The translations under genes and the position numbers were made by a program. 64,000 nucleotides of DNA from positions 1,054,001-1,118,000 of the forward strand of contig NZ_JAZHRT010000001.1 of assembly GCF_036924535.1 (NCBI RefSeq). Reading direction: 5' to 3'. The stretch comes from Bradyrhizobium sp. AZCC 2262. Its GTDB lineage: Bacteria > Pseudomonadota > Alphaproteobacteria > Rhizobiales > Xanthobacteraceae. The notes below the pieces were generated by a model. That model made no database searches. It saw only the letters and a program-made list of their open reading frames with translations, and was not told the origin of the DNA. Below, piece by piece: positions 17,259 to 26,062 of the stretch; the first letter of the stretch is position 1, and the number at the start of each line of letters is the position of its first letter.

Positions 17259-18293
17259 ATGGGGTTCGGGCTCAAGGTCACGACAGGAATCATCGCGGCG
17301 GTGCTGATCATCGCGGCGCTGGCGCAGGCGAGCAGGGTATTCGCGCCGCTTGCAGCGGCCATATTCATCATCGCCATCGTGTGGCCGATCCAGAAGCAGT
17401 TGCAATCGTGGATGCCGAAGCTTGTCGCGCTCGCGATCACCATCGTCGTCACGGTGACGATCTGTCTCGGCTTTGCCTCCCTCGCAGCCTGGGGATTTGG
17501 CCGCGTTGGACGATCGCTGGTCGCGGAGTTGCCGCGCTACCAGGCCCTTTATGCGGCGATGGTGATCTGGCTGGACGGCCACGGCGTCTCGGTCGCAGGG
17601 CTTTGGGCCGAACATTTCAACGTAGGCTGGCTGCTGCGCGCGACGCAGTATGTCACCGGGCGCGTCAATACCACGCTCAGCTTCTGGGTGATTGCGCTGA
17701 TTTACGTCATGCTCGGACTGCTCGAAGTCGAGAACGTCAGGCAGAAGATCGAGCGGCTGGATAACCGTACCGCGGCACGCCTGCTGCTCGACGGCAGCGC
17801 GGCGACCGCGGCGAAATTTCGAAGATACCTGCTGGTGCGGACGAAGATGAGCGCGGTGACCGGTCTGCTGGTCGGCATCTTCGCTGCGATTACCGGACTG
17901 CCATTCGCATTCGAGTGGGGCGTGATCGCCTTCGTGCTCAACTATATCCCGTTCATCGGTCCCTTCGTCGCCACGCTGTTTCCCACCTTGCTGGCGATGA
18001 CGCAGTTCGAGAGCTGGCCTGCGGTCCTGGGCGTCTTCGTTTGCCTGAACATCATTCAGTTCGTGGTCGGCAGCTACATCGAGCCGCGGGTGGCCGGTAC
18101 CATGCTGTCGATCTCGCCCGTCATCGTGCTGTTCTCGATCTTCTTCTGGACGTTCCTGTGGGGCCTGTTCGGGACCTTCATCGGCGTGCCGATCGGACTC
18201 GCTATTCTGACCTTCTGCGCCGCGCACCCGTCAAGCCGCTGGATCGCCGACCTGCTCGGCGGACCGGATCCGGCGAAGCCCGGCAAGTCTTAG
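17259..18293 (+). CDS. AI-2E-family (PerM/TqsA-like) membrane transporter
   Basis: This 344-residue integral membrane protein has about seven to eight hydrophobic helices in the AI-2E transporter family pattern. Helices lie near the N-terminus (residues 5-45), and a soluble-looking stretch spans about 75-130. The conserved C-terminal half contains AFEWGVIAFVLNYIPFIGPFV, IEPRVAGTMLSISPVIVLFS and WGLFGTFIGVPIGLA. Members export autoinducer-2 (TqsA) or act as ion or solute exporters; substrate is not predictable here. The stop overlaps the stop of the convergent metallophosphoesterase by three bases. Confidence 0.9.
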   Translation: MGFGLKVTTGIIAAVLIIAALAQASRVFAPLAAAIFIIAIVWPIQKQLQSWMPKLVALAITIVVTVTICLGFASLAAWGFGRVGRSLVAELPRYQALYAAMVIWLDGHGVSVAGLWAEHFNVGWLLRATQYVTGRVNTTLSFWVIALIYVMLGLLEVENVRQKIERLDNRTAARLLLDGSAATAAKFRRYLLVRTKMSAVTGLLVGIFAAITGLPFAFEWGVIAFVLNYIPFIGPFVATLFPTLLAMTQFESWPAVLGVFVCLNIIQFVVGSYIEPRVAGTMLSISPVIVLFSIFFWTFLWGLFGTFIGVPIGLAILTFCAAHPSSRWIADLLGGPDPAKPGKS

Positions 18294-20020
18294 GATTCCT
18301 TCTCGCCGGCAATCTCCACGCGCTCCGGCGGCAGCAGGCCAAGCCGTCCGTCTGCGCCAGCCGTCAGCGTGTGAATATAGAAATGCGTGGCCATATCATC
18401 GGTCGCATTCATCACCGGCGAGGGCGCGGAGATGATCTTTAGCGAACCGCACGCGCCGATCCAGTCGATATGGCGGTGGCCGTGCATCACCACGGCGCGA
18501 CCGGCCAACGCTTCCAGTCCGCGCACGAACCAGCTGCCGTTGATCAGCGCCGTGCCGATGCGTTCCGAGAACGCCTTTACCGGCATGGGATACTCCACCA
18601 CATGGTGGTGCAATGCGACGATCCAGCGTGCTGCCGGATAATGGCGGATCGCCGACTCGAGGCGATGTGTCTGTTCGACGGATACCAGCCCGAGTGCGTT
18701 GGTGAAGGAAAAATGAGTCTCTGCATTGGAGTTCAGGATGGCTATTCCGAGGCCGTCTTCCGCTTCCGGCGGCAGGATCATCGGAAACTGGTCGTCGAAG
18801 AGACCGCGCAGCGCCGCTGCACGGCGCAGGCCGCCTTGCTCCGCAAGCGTCACGATCGCATCGCGGTGCGGCGCCAGCGCCTCGTTCAGCGTTACGGCCG
18901 GCTTTCCCAAGACATCGACCACGCGCACGCGATCGCCTTGCACGGCCGCCATCGCCGACAGGGTGCGGATTTGCCGTAGCCGCTTGCCGGGGCTGAACGG
19001 CAGGTCGAGCCGGGCCGGATTGGCGCGGTCGACGATGTTGACGTCGTGATTGCCCGGCAACATGAGCGTGCGCGCGGCAAGTTCCGGATGATGCGCTATT
19101 GCGTCGAGGAATGCCGCCCATTCGCCGGCGCGGCCGGCGTCGGTCATGTCGCCGGTGATGAGGATGTGGTCCAGTGGATCGATCGCATGAATGGCGGCGA
19201 GACGCGCCAGGACCCGATCGAGCCGGCTATTGCCGCGCGGGCCGGCACGTCCGCTTTCGATGCGGAAGCCGTATTGGTCGCCGATCACATGCAGGTCCGA
19301 TAGATGCGCCACGCGCCAGCTCGGTCCTCCGGACGAGACGGCATCGAAGGCGGCGAGATCGACGGGTTGCGGCATGCTGGCATCCGCAAATCCCCAAACC
19401 AGCGATGCGGCCGCCAGATATGCCGACACCAGCAGAATGGCGTTTGCCAGCGCCGGCATGGCGAGGCGATGCAGCAAGGCGAGGTCGTTCCAGCCGCCCG
19501 TCCAACGCGAGGCGGGCCAGGCCAGCATCGCAATCAGCACGGCGCATGCGGACAGCATGATGCCGGCCGCAACCGAATTGGCGCTGCGCAACTTCGCCCG
19601 GCCGGCGACGGTCAGCTTCCTGCCCCATATCCGTTCCGTCAGGTGGCGCAACGCTTCGCGGGCGAACGCGTAGCCGGGCTGCACGGCGAGCGCGTTGAGC
19701 GACCAGAAATTATTCTCGGCGATCCGGAACAGCGGTCGCCATCCGATCCATCCCACCGCGACAATCGCGAGCAGGGCGAGGGCCGTGCCGATCCCGGTCA
19801 GTGTGGCAAGCTTTTGCGACAGGGTTGAAAACCAGGCGGAAACCAGCAACGGCGCCAGACCCAGAAGCACCGCCGGCAACAACAGCAATACCGTCCAGGC
19901 AAACAGCAGTTTGGGCAAACTGATTTCGACCAGAAGGCTGCCGGCGATGGCAAGCAGCGACCGCTGCCCGGGACTGGCGGCATCGTCCTCGATATCGCCG
20001 TGGCGCGGATCGATCAGCAT
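18290..20020 (-). CDS. Membrane-anchored calcineurin-like metallophosphoesterase
   Basis: This 576-residue protein has an N-terminal half with about four membrane helices (near residues 35-65, 78-95, 150-168, 185-210) and a C-terminal metallophosphoesterase domain from about residue 230. Metal-site motifs are AHLSDLHV, ITGDMTDAG, LPGNHDVN and MHGHRHID. The GDMTDAGRAGEW and PGNHDVN spacing is that of the 3',5'-cyclic-nucleotide or phospholipid phosphoesterase type; the substrate is unknown. Tail-to-tail overlap with the AI-2E-family gene leaves no room for a terminator between them. Confidence 0.87.
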   Translation of the reverse strand: MLIDPRHGDIEDDAASPGQRSLLAIAGSLLVEISLPKLLFAWTVLLLLPAVLLGLAPLLVSAWFSTLSQKLATLTGIGTALALLAIVAVGWIGWRPLFRIAENNFWSLNALAVQPGYAFAREALRHLTERIWGRKLTVAGRAKLRSANSVAAGIMLSACAVLIAMLAWPASRWTGGWNDLALLHRLAMPALANAILLVSAYLAAASLVWGFADASMPQPVDLAAFDAVSSGGPSWRVAHLSDLHVIGDQYGFRIESGRAGPRGNSRLDRVLARLAAIHAIDPLDHILITGDMTDAGRAGEWAAFLDAIAHHPELAARTLMLPGNHDVNIVDRANPARLDLPFSPGKRLRQIRTLSAMAAVQGDRVRVVDVLGKPAVTLNEALAPHRDAIVTLAEQGGLRRAAALRGLFDDQFPMILPPEAEDGLGIAILNSNAETHFSFTNALGLVSVEQTHRLESAIRHYPAARWIVALHHHVVEYPMPVKAFSERIGTALINGSWFVRGLEALAGRAVVMHGHRHIDWIGACGSLKIISAPSPVMNATDDMATHFYIHTLTAGADGRLGLLPPERVEIAGEKES

Positions 20021-20056
20021 GCTGTCCCGGGTGCGGGCGGACTTCGGTTGCTCCGC

Positions 20057-20578
20057 TCAGGCGGCGTTCGTCTTGGGCGCCGCTTGAGTGGTGCTGGCCT
20101 TCGCGAGTGCGTCGCGAAGCTGCTGTTCCTTGGTGTCGTCCAGAGATGTCTTGAGCACGGTGCCTCCCGCGTCTTGAATCTCCCGCAGTACCTTGTCGGG
20201 GGTCATGTTCTTGATGAGCACGAACAGCGCGGCATTGCCGGGCTGCATGCTTGCGGAGAGTTCCTTCATGAAGGCGTCATCGATGCCGTAGTCGGACAGG
20301 GCGCCGCCGAGCGCGCCCGACGCCGCGCCGAGCGCGACACCGAGGATGGGATTGAGGAAGATCACACCGATCAGGAGTCCCCAGAAGCTGCCTGATACGG
20401 CGCCCACTGCCGTCGTATTGACGAGCTGGTTCAGCTTGACGGGGCCGGCTTCCGTCTTCACGGCAATCACGGCATCGCTGATCGTGATCAGATATTCCTT
20501 CTGCAGCTTGAACAGGCGCTGCCGCACCTCTTCGGCTTTTGCTTCGGATGGATAGATGATTGCGACTAGATCTGACAT
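20057..20578 (-). CDS. DUF1269 membrane protein with glycine zipper
   Basis: This 173-residue protein is of the DUF1269 family, often found among stress-induced genes. The N-terminal MSDLVAIIYPSEAKAEEV and the ALFVLIKNMTPDKVL segment in the C-terminal half are typical. Between them lies a hydrophobic glycine-zipper stretch (about residues 55-100: GAVSGSFWGLLIGVIFLNP then GVALGAASGALGGALSDYG) able to enter or pack in membranes. Function is unknown. It lies 36 bases upstream of the metallophosphoesterase on the same strand, so co-transcription is likely. Confidence 0.85.
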   Translation of the reverse strand: MSDLVAIIYPSEAKAEEVRQRLFKLQKEYLITISDAVIAVKTEAGPVKLNQLVNTTAVGAVSGSFWGLLIGVIFLNPILGVALGAASGALGGALSDYGIDDAFMKELSASMQPGNAALFVLIKNMTPDKVLREIQDAGGTVLKTSLDDTKEQQLRDALAKASTTQAAPKTNAA

Positions 20579-20642
20579 CTCCGTATCCTCCGGCTCGATG
20601 ATGGACCTGATGCGGACCGCACAGCGCTTTCAACACGCCCAA

Positions 20643-20690
20643 GGGCGTTGTCGTCCAAGAGCGTTGTCGTCCAAGAGTCTTGTCGCTCAA
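20643..20690. repeat. Three tandem copies of a 16-base repeat
   Basis: Copies GGGCGTTGTCGTCCAA, GAGCGTTGTCGTCCAA and GAGTCTTGTCGCTCAA lie head to tail without spacers. The first two differ at one base and the third is diverged. They sit 65-112 bases ahead of the DUF1269 start and about 380 bases ahead of glutaminase. Confidence 0.8.
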
Positions 20691-20870
20691 GAGATCAGCG
20701 GCCGCGCAGCGAGACCCTTGACCGTATCATAACTCGCGAGCGAGCGCATCACGGTTCGCTGATCGCATTCCTGGAGGTGACCTCTGTAGTCAAATTCGCG
20801 CTTAATTCGCTGGATGGTTGCTGTACGCACTGTCGATGCATAGTCAGCATTACGCGATTTGTCACAAAAT

Positions 20871-20899
20871 GTTGTAGCGAGGCGCAACACCTCGCCAAC
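20871..20899 (+). promoter_or_regulatory. Hairpin in the leader of the glutaminase gene
   Basis: GTTG and GCGAGG pair with CCTCGC and CAAC around loop CGCAACA, interrupted by a TA bulge. No T run follows, so it is not a simple terminator. It may be a leader structure or an operator dyad; its role is unknown. Confidence 0.35.
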
Positions 20900-21067
20900 C
20901 TTCTTTCAGGTTGTGTCGTTGACTCGATATACACTACAGCGGTACGGTCCGTGCAATCAGCAAGAAAGCTGAAGCGGTCGAGTGATCGTTTTTCAGCGCG
21001 CAATTTGTGTTGCCGAACGGCTCGACAATCCGCGAGCAGGATCGTTCGAGCCGGGTGGAGGAGTCCA

Positions 21068-22066
21068 ATGGACTTGCCTTCGATCTCGGAACAAACCGAC
21101 CGGCCCTACATTTCGACGGGGCATCTGCCTGAACCTGAGATGGTGCAGAAGCTGGTGTCCGATGCGCACCAGCGTTTCAAGTCGAACGGTGATGGGCACA
21201 ATTCGCAAGTCTATCCGGCGCTCGCGCGCGTTCCACGAGAACTGTTCGGGATCTGTGTGGCAGGCACCAGCGGGCGCGTCTATGAGGCCGGAGACACCGA
21301 GTTCAAATTCTCGATCATGAGCGTGTCGAAGCCGTTCGTGTTCGCGCTGGTGTGCGAGACGCTCGGCCCCGAGGAGGCGCGCGCAAGACTTGGGGCGAAC
21401 GCCACAGGATTGCCGTTCAACTCGCTCGCCGCCGTCGAGCAGGGCGCTGGCCGCACCAATCCGATGGTCAATGCGGGTGCGATCGCGACCACGAGCCTCG
21501 TGCCGGGGCTTACAGCGGAAGGTCAATGGCAGTTCATTCACGACGGCCTGTCGCGTTTTGCGGGGCGCAAGCTCGCGCTCAATGAAGAGGTTTACGCCTC
21601 GGCGTCGCAGACGAATTATCGCAACCGCAGTATCGCCCGGCTGCTGCAGAGCTACGACCGCATCTATTGTGACCCGAAGCAGGCGACCGATCTCTACACC
21701 CGGCAGTGCTCGCTGAATGTGAGCGCGCGGGATCTGGCGGTGATGGGGGCGACGCTGGCGGACGGCGGCGTCAACCCCGTTACCCGGCAGCGCGTGGTCG
21801 ACGCCGCGGTCTGCCACTACGCGCTCACCGTGATGATTACCGCAGGCTTGTACGAGACCTCGGGCGACTGGCTCTACGACATCGGCCTGCCGGGCAAGAG
21901 CGGGATCGGCGGCGGCATCGTTGCGGTTTCTCCGGGCAAAGGCGGTTTCGGCACCTTTGCGCCGCCGCTCGATGCGGCCGGCAACAGCGTGAAGGGGCAG
22001 CTCGCGGCGAAATTCCTGTCGCAGCGGCTGGGAATGGATCTGTTCGTATCGCAACCGGAAAACTGA
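21068..22066 (+). CDS. glsA: Glutaminase
   Basis: This 332-residue enzyme of the serine-dependent beta-lactamase-like family hydrolyses L-glutamine to glutamate and ammonia. The catalytic SxxK motif is SVSK (Ser85, Lys88) in SIMSVSKPF. Other family marks are NSQVYPALARV, NPMVNAGAI, SLNVSARDLAVMGATLADGG, ALTVMITAGLYETSGDW and GIPGKSGIGGGI-like text (here GLPGKSGIGGGI). The start at 21068 follows GGTGGAGGAG. In enteric bacteria glutaminase with an antiporter gives acid resistance. Here the next gene is a drug-type exporter 64 bases away, probably in the same operon. Confidence 0.95.
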   Translation: MDLPSISEQTDRPYISTGHLPEPEMVQKLVSDAHQRFKSNGDGHNSQVYPALARVPRELFGICVAGTSGRVYEAGDTEFKFSIMSVSKPFVFALVCETLGPEEARARLGANATGLPFNSLAAVEQGAGRTNPMVNAGAIATTSLVPGLTAEGQWQFIHDGLSRFAGRKLALNEEVYASASQTNYRNRSIARLLQSYDRIYCDPKQATDLYTRQCSLNVSARDLAVMGATLADGGVNPVTRQRVVDAAVCHYALTVMITAGLYETSGDWLYDIGLPGKSGIGGGIVAVSPGKGGFGTFAPPLDAAGNSVKGQLAAKFLSQRLGMDLFVSQPEN

Positions 22067-22130
22067 CGGAGCGGCTTGATCGGGCCGATGGCTCGGTCGA
22101 TCCGAAAACCGGGCAACTCGGGAGGACGCC

Positions 22131-23783
22131 ATGGCGACGCACTCGATATCGATCGGAGCAATCCGGGAAGGAGCGCGGGAGTCATGGGTGCCGATGATTG
22201 CGATCGCGCTCGGTCAGATGATCATGTCCTTCAACGTCGCCTCGCTGCCGGTCGCGCTCGGCGGGATGGTCAAGAGTTTTTCGGTGCCGCCGACGACGGT
22301 CGCCACCGGTATCGTGGCCTATTCGATGCTGGTGGCCGGCTTCGTCATGCTCGGCGCCAAGCTCGCGCAACGGTTCGGCGCGCTGCAGGTGTTCCGCTTC
22401 GCCGTCGTCCTGTTCTGCGCATCGCAGATATTGATGACCTTCAGCCCCACGGCGACGTTGATGATCACGGCGCAGGCGCTGTGCGGCGCGGCGGGCGCGG
22501 TCATCGTGCCGTCGCTGGTGGCGCTGATCGCCGAGAACTACACGGGGCGGCAGCAGGCGACGGCCGTGGGCGCGCTCGGCTCGGCGCGGGCGGCGGCGGG
22601 AGTGTTGGCGTTCATCATCGGCGGCGTGCTCGGCACCTATACCGGCTGGCGCCCGGCGTTCGGAATTTTGATCGCGGTCTCGGCCATTGTCTTCCTGCTG
22701 AGCTTCCGTCTCAAGCGCGACTACGGCCGCCCGGATGTTCATATCGACATCTTTGGCGTCGTTCTGGCGGCGTCGGCGATCATCCTCATCAGCTTCGGCT
22801 TCAACAATCTGAACGGCTGGGGACTGGCGCTGGCGACCGCCAATGCACCGTTCGATCTGCTCGGCCTTTCGCCGGCGCCGGTCATGATCGTTCTCGGCGT
22901 CGTGCTCGGGCAGGCGTTTTTGATGTGGACGCACCGGCGGCAGGCGGAGGGGAAGACGCCGCTGCTGGCGCTCGCGGTGATCGACTCGCCGGAAGAGCGC
23001 AGCGCGGTCTACGCGTTGTTTGCCGTGGTCGCGCTGGAGGCGGCGCTGAATTTCTCGGTGCCGCTGTATATCCAGATCGTCCAGGGTCGCTCGCCGCTCG
23101 CGACCGCCATTGCGATGATGCCGTTCAACCTGACGGTCTTCTTCACGGCAATGCTGATCGTCAACCTCTACGACAAGCTGACGCCGCGGCAGATCGGTCG
23201 CTACGGCTTCATTCTCTGCACCATAGGCCTCGTGTGGCTCGCCTTCGTCGTACGCAACGACTGGAGCGAGGTTCCCGTGCTGTTGGGCCTGATCCTGTTC
23301 GGCATCGGCCAGGGATCGCTGGTGACGCTGCTGTTCAACGTGCTGGTCACGGCCTCGCCCAAGGAACTGGCAGGCGACGTCGGCTCGCTGCGCGGCACGA
23401 CACAAAATCTTGCCGCGGCGGTCGGCACGGCGCTGGCGGGTGCGCTTCTCGTCGGCCTGTTGAGCACGATTGCGCTGAGCAGCATCGCGGCGAACCCGGT
23501 GCTGCCGAAGGAAATCCAGAGTCAGGTCGATCTCGACAACATCACTTTCGTCAGCAACGACCGGCTGCGCAGCGTGATGGAAGGCACCACCGCGAGCCCG
23601 CAACAGGTTGAGGAGGCGGTGCGCGTGAACACCGAGGCGCGGCTGCGCGCCCTGAAGATCGGGCTCCTGATCATGGCCGGTCTGGCACTGCTGGCGATCT
23701 TCCCGGCGGGCCGGCTTCCGAATTACCTGCCGGGCGAAATACCGAGCGATGCGCCGACGGGCAGCCGGGTGAGATCGAGCTGA
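22131..23783 (+). CDS. MFS transporter, DHA2 (14-helix) drug:H+ antiporter-like
   Basis: This 550-residue protein has about fourteen membrane helices and the long length of the EmrB/QacA-type DHA2 family. The motif C region (LGSARAAAGVLAFIIGGVLGTYTGW) after helix 5 is characteristic of exporters. A periplasmic insertion before the last helix (about residues 455-510, QSQVDLDNITFVSNDRLRS) is typical for DHA2 members with a loop between helices 13 and 14. Substrate is unknown. It follows glutaminase closely and is followed 44 bases later by a small exported protein. Confidence 0.9.
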   Translation: MATHSISIGAIREGARESWVPMIAIALGQMIMSFNVASLPVALGGMVKSFSVPPTTVATGIVAYSMLVAGFVMLGAKLAQRFGALQVFRFAVVLFCASQILMTFSPTATLMITAQALCGAAGAVIVPSLVALIAENYTGRQQATAVGALGSARAAAGVLAFIIGGVLGTYTGWRPAFGILIAVSAIVFLLSFRLKRDYGRPDVHIDIFGVVLAASAIILISFGFNNLNGWGLALATANAPFDLLGLSPAPVMIVLGVVLGQAFLMWTHRRQAEGKTPLLALAVIDSPEERSAVYALFAVVALEAALNFSVPLYIQIVQGRSPLATAIAMMPFNLTVFFTAMLIVNLYDKLTPRQIGRYGFILCTIGLVWLAFVVRNDWSEVPVLLGLILFGIGQGSLVTLLFNVLVTASPKELAGDVGSLRGTTQNLAAAVGTALAGALLVGLLSTIALSSIAANPVLPKEIQSQVDLDNITFVSNDRLRSVMEGTTASPQQVEEAVRVNTEARLRALKIGLLIMAGLALLAIFPAGRLPNYLPGEIPSDAPTGSRVRSS

Positions 23784-23827
23784 GCGAATACGAAATGGCG
23801 AGGGACATCCCGGCAAGGAGAAAAACA

Positions 23828-24115
23828 ATGGATGCAATCGATCGTCGCAGTGTGCTGCGGGGCTTTCTTGACGGCATCGTCGCAGCAGGATTGGGTGTCG
23901 GCTTGCTACCGGGCTCGGCCGAAGCGATGCCGCTCGCCATGGAAAAAAATCTCGGAAACAAGGCCGACGATTTCAGGCACGAAGCGCAAGCCGTGGCTAC
24001 GCGACCGCCGCCGCGGCCCATTCGCCAACCGGGTCACCATCATCATTGGGGCCGCCGTCGTCCACGCCGGGTTTGCTCGTGGCACCGTGGCCGCCGCGTA
24101 TGCCGCTGGCGGTGA
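23828..24115 (+). CDS. Small protein with twin-arginine-like signal and His/Arg-rich C-terminus
   Basis: A 95-residue protein with DRRSVLRGFLDG followed by a hydrophobic stretch ending GSAEA, which fits a Tat signal peptide. The mature part of about 60 residues is strongly basic. It has a HHHHWGRRRPRR segment and ends with two cysteines within Arg/Trp/His-rich sequence (VCSWHRGRRVCRWR). I do not recognise the family. The His cluster and cysteines could bind a metal. The start at 23828 follows a GCAAGGAGAAAAAC ribosome binding site. It is probably in the glsA-MFS transcript and lies 50 bases before the HdeD-like gene. Confidence 0.6.
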   Translation: MDAIDRRSVLRGFLDGIVAAGLGVGLLPGSAEAMPLAMEKNLGNKADDFRHEAQAVATRPPPRPIRQPGHHHHWGRRRPRRVCSWHRGRRVCRWR

Positions 24116-24165
24116 GCATTTGTGTGCGATGAGGCAGGGGCGATCCGAAATCCAGGAGGAATTCC

Positions 24166-24729
24166 ATGGCCACAATTGACAATAGTTCGCCGATGGGCGT
24201 CACCAACCTGCCTGCGCCACCCTTCTGGGTTTGCGTTCTGCTCGGGCTCGTCATGATCGTGGCGGGATTCTTTGTGCTCGGGGATGTCATGCTCGTCACC
24301 GTGATCAGCACCATGTTCATCGGCTGGGTGTCCATCTTCACTGGCGCTTTCGAGATCGTCCACGCATTCTGGACCAAGGGATGGGGCGGGTTTGTCTGGC
24401 AGGTGCTGCTCGGCATCCTGTACGTCGCTTTTGGCGCCGTGCTGGTGAGCCAGCCGGTCGCCAGTGCGCTGATCCTCACCTACGTCCTTGGCTTGATGCT
24501 GCTGATTTCCGGGTTCATCCGCATCCTGCTTGGTATCAGCCATTGGCGAGAGGCGGGCTGGATCATGCTGCTGTCCGGCGTATTCGGCGTATTGGCCGGC
24601 GTCGTGATCCTGACGGGATTTCCAATGACGGGATTGTGGGTCCTTGGATTCCTCCTCGGTGTCGACCTGATATCTCATGGGATCGGCTGGCTGTCTTATG
24701 CGTGGCTGCCGACCACCCGCAGCGCATAG
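24166..24729 (+). CDS. HdeD-family (DUF308) membrane protein
   Basis: This 187-residue protein has six hydrophobic helices in three repeated pairs, as in HdeD, a membrane protein linked to acid resistance in Escherichia coli. Recognisable stretches are LGLVMIVAGFFVLGDVMLVT, FIGWVSIFTGAFEIVHAF and the repeated GxxxVxLGILYxxFGxVLV pattern. The biochemical function is not known. An AGGAGGAATTCC ribosome binding site precedes the ATG. It may share a transcript with the glutaminase group, which also has a possible acid-stress role, and it is closed by the terminator at 24747. Confidence 0.88.
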   Translation: MATIDNSSPMGVTNLPAPPFWVCVLLGLVMIVAGFFVLGDVMLVTVISTMFIGWVSIFTGAFEIVHAFWTKGWGGFVWQVLLGILYVAFGAVLVSQPVASALILTYVLGLMLLISGFIRILLGISHWREAGWIMLLSGVFGVLAGVVILTGFPMTGLWVLGFLLGVDLISHGIGWLSYAWLPTTRSA

Positions 24730-24746
24730 TTCCTCCCTGCCCACTC

Positions 24747-24790
24747 GAGCGAGATGGCTTTTCGTCGAATCGTCATCTCGCTCCTTTTTT
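24747..24790 (+). terminator. Rho-independent terminator after the HdeD-like gene
   Basis: Stem GAGCGAGATG (24747-24756) pairs perfectly with CATCTCGCTC (24774-24783) around a 17-base loop and is followed by a run of six T. Confidence 0.85.
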
Positions 24791-24794
24791 CTGT

Positions 24795-24815
24795 TTGAGC
24801 ATGATCTTCGGGCAA
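24795..24815 (+). repeat. Half copy of the dispersed palindromic repeat
   Basis: TTGAGCATGATCTTCGG matches the left arm of the elements at 4563 and 31637, but the right arm is missing. It directly follows the terminator. Confidence 0.5.
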
Positions 24816-24976
24816 TCGTCCCAACATCGCTTCGTCGCGGGTGGCGATATTTCTGGTTCTTGTTGAACCCTGCGTTATTCAGTCGAGGTTTTCCATGTCC
24901 TGGCCCCAAGACGTCAAAATCCTGGCATTTGCTGTTTGGACGGCATGACTGCAACGCCGGAGCGGGCGACTTCGGG

Positions 24977-25921
24977 CTATACCCGATTGACCGCCACCTT
25001 GAGGCGGAACGGCAGCATCGTCACCGACATCGGCAATTGTCCGATGCTTTCGCCGTCCACGTCGGCCCGGACCATGCGATCGCTGTCGATGGTGACCCGC
25101 GTCGCGTGGCGCCGCGAGACTTTTGGGTGCGCCAGATAGCTGCCGTCGCCGAGGTTGGGGACGATCCTGGTCAGGGTCTCCCAATGTCCGATGTCGCCAA
25201 CCATGATCAGGTCGAGCTTACGGTCGCCGGGGTCGGCGCCGGGCGCGAGCATCAGGCCTTCGCCTGCGCCGTCGAAGCTGCACAGCATCAGCGACCACAT
25301 CGGCAGGCTCTGCTCGGCTTCATCGTCGATCCTGATGCGGTAGTTGCGTGGGTTGTAGGTCAGCGACGTGAACGCCGTCATCAGGACGTAGCTGATCGGG
25401 CCGAGCCGCTTCAGCAGCGGCACGCGCTGCGCGCGCCAGGAAATCGTGGCGGCGGCGCCGACGATCGCGAGCACGAACCCGTAGCGCGTCACCTGGCCGC
25501 CCGCATAGCCCCTGGCGTCGGCACGGAATATGTCGATGTCGCGGGTGTGGCCCATGGCGATGGCCTTGCTGGCCTCGCCGAGCGAGAGCTGGCCGAAGGA
25601 GCGGGAGAGTTCGTTCGACGTGCCGCCCGGCAGTTGCGCCAGCACGAGGTCGGGCGCGATCGGCCGATCGTCCGAGATCACGCCGTTCAGTACCTCACTG
25701 AAGGTGCCGTCGCCGCCGACGGACACCAGGCGGCGATAGCCGGCGACGACCGCTTCCTGAGCCAATGCCATCGCGTGATTCCGCTCGCGCGTCATCGCAA
25801 TGTGATGGTCATCGATCGGGCCGAGATGCTTTTCGAGTTCGGCGCGAATCTGCGGCCAGCGCTTGCCGCAGCCGCCCTTGTTCGCCATCGGGTTGACGAT
25901 GATCCTGGTTTTCACGGTCAT
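24977..25921 (-). CDS. Diacylglycerol kinase-family lipid kinase
   Basis: This 314-residue protein belongs to the soluble DAGK/YegS/sphingosine-kinase fold. The ATP-binding and catalytic motifs are visible: IIVNPMANKG at the N-terminus, SVGGDGTFSEVLNGVI (GGDGT) and QLPGGTSNELSRSFG. The C-terminal half is the beta-sandwich with DGAGEGLMLAPGADP and ending VDGESIGQLPMSVTMLPFRLKV, which is typical. It phosphorylates a lipid hydroxyl, most likely diacylglycerol or a related lipid; the exact substrate is unknown. It stands alone between two regions of opposite strand. Confidence 0.9.
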   Translation of the reverse strand: MTVKTRIIVNPMANKGGCGKRWPQIRAELEKHLGPIDDHHIAMTRERNHAMALAQEAVVAGYRRLVSVGGDGTFSEVLNGVISDDRPIAPDLVLAQLPGGTSNELSRSFGQLSLGEASKAIAMGHTRDIDIFRADARGYAGGQVTRYGFVLAIVGAAATISWRAQRVPLLKRLGPISYVLMTAFTSLTYNPRNYRIRIDDEAEQSLPMWSLMLCSFDGAGEGLMLAPGADPGDRKLDLIMVGDIGHWETLTRIVPNLGDGSYLAHPKVSRRHATRVTIDSDRMVRADVDGESIGQLPMSVTMLPFRLKVAVNRV

Positions 25922-26062
25922 CTCCGCCAGAAGACAATCGCATCAGCTTGACGTCGGCGGAGGCGTGAAGCAACCGGAAAGCGAACCATTCGCAGATGCA
26001 ACAAAATGCTGCGGGCGCGTTATGGAAGCCGGGAGAGTTTCGCGCGGCGACGCAGATGCCTC

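Larger units (their letters stand above)
20579..21067. other. Long divergent intergenic region upstream of glutaminase
   Basis: These 489 bases hold no convincing gene. They contain a 16-base tandem repeat (20643-20690) and a hairpin (20871-20899). In frame with glutaminase the sequence stays open to 20648, but that translation is not protein-like. The region must carry the promoters of both the DUF1269 and the glutaminase genes; I cannot assign them. Confidence 0.5.

Noticed and set aside
15510..18227. A 905-residue gene from one open minus-strand frame
   Set aside because: The upstream 377 residues are Arg/Asp/His-rich antisense of the AI-2E-family gene. A good signal peptide starts at 17096.
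22182..23837. A 551-residue minus-strand frame opposite the DHA2 transporter
   Set aside because: Arg/Gln/His-rich composition typical of the antisense of membrane protein genes; the plus strand encodes a clear transporter.
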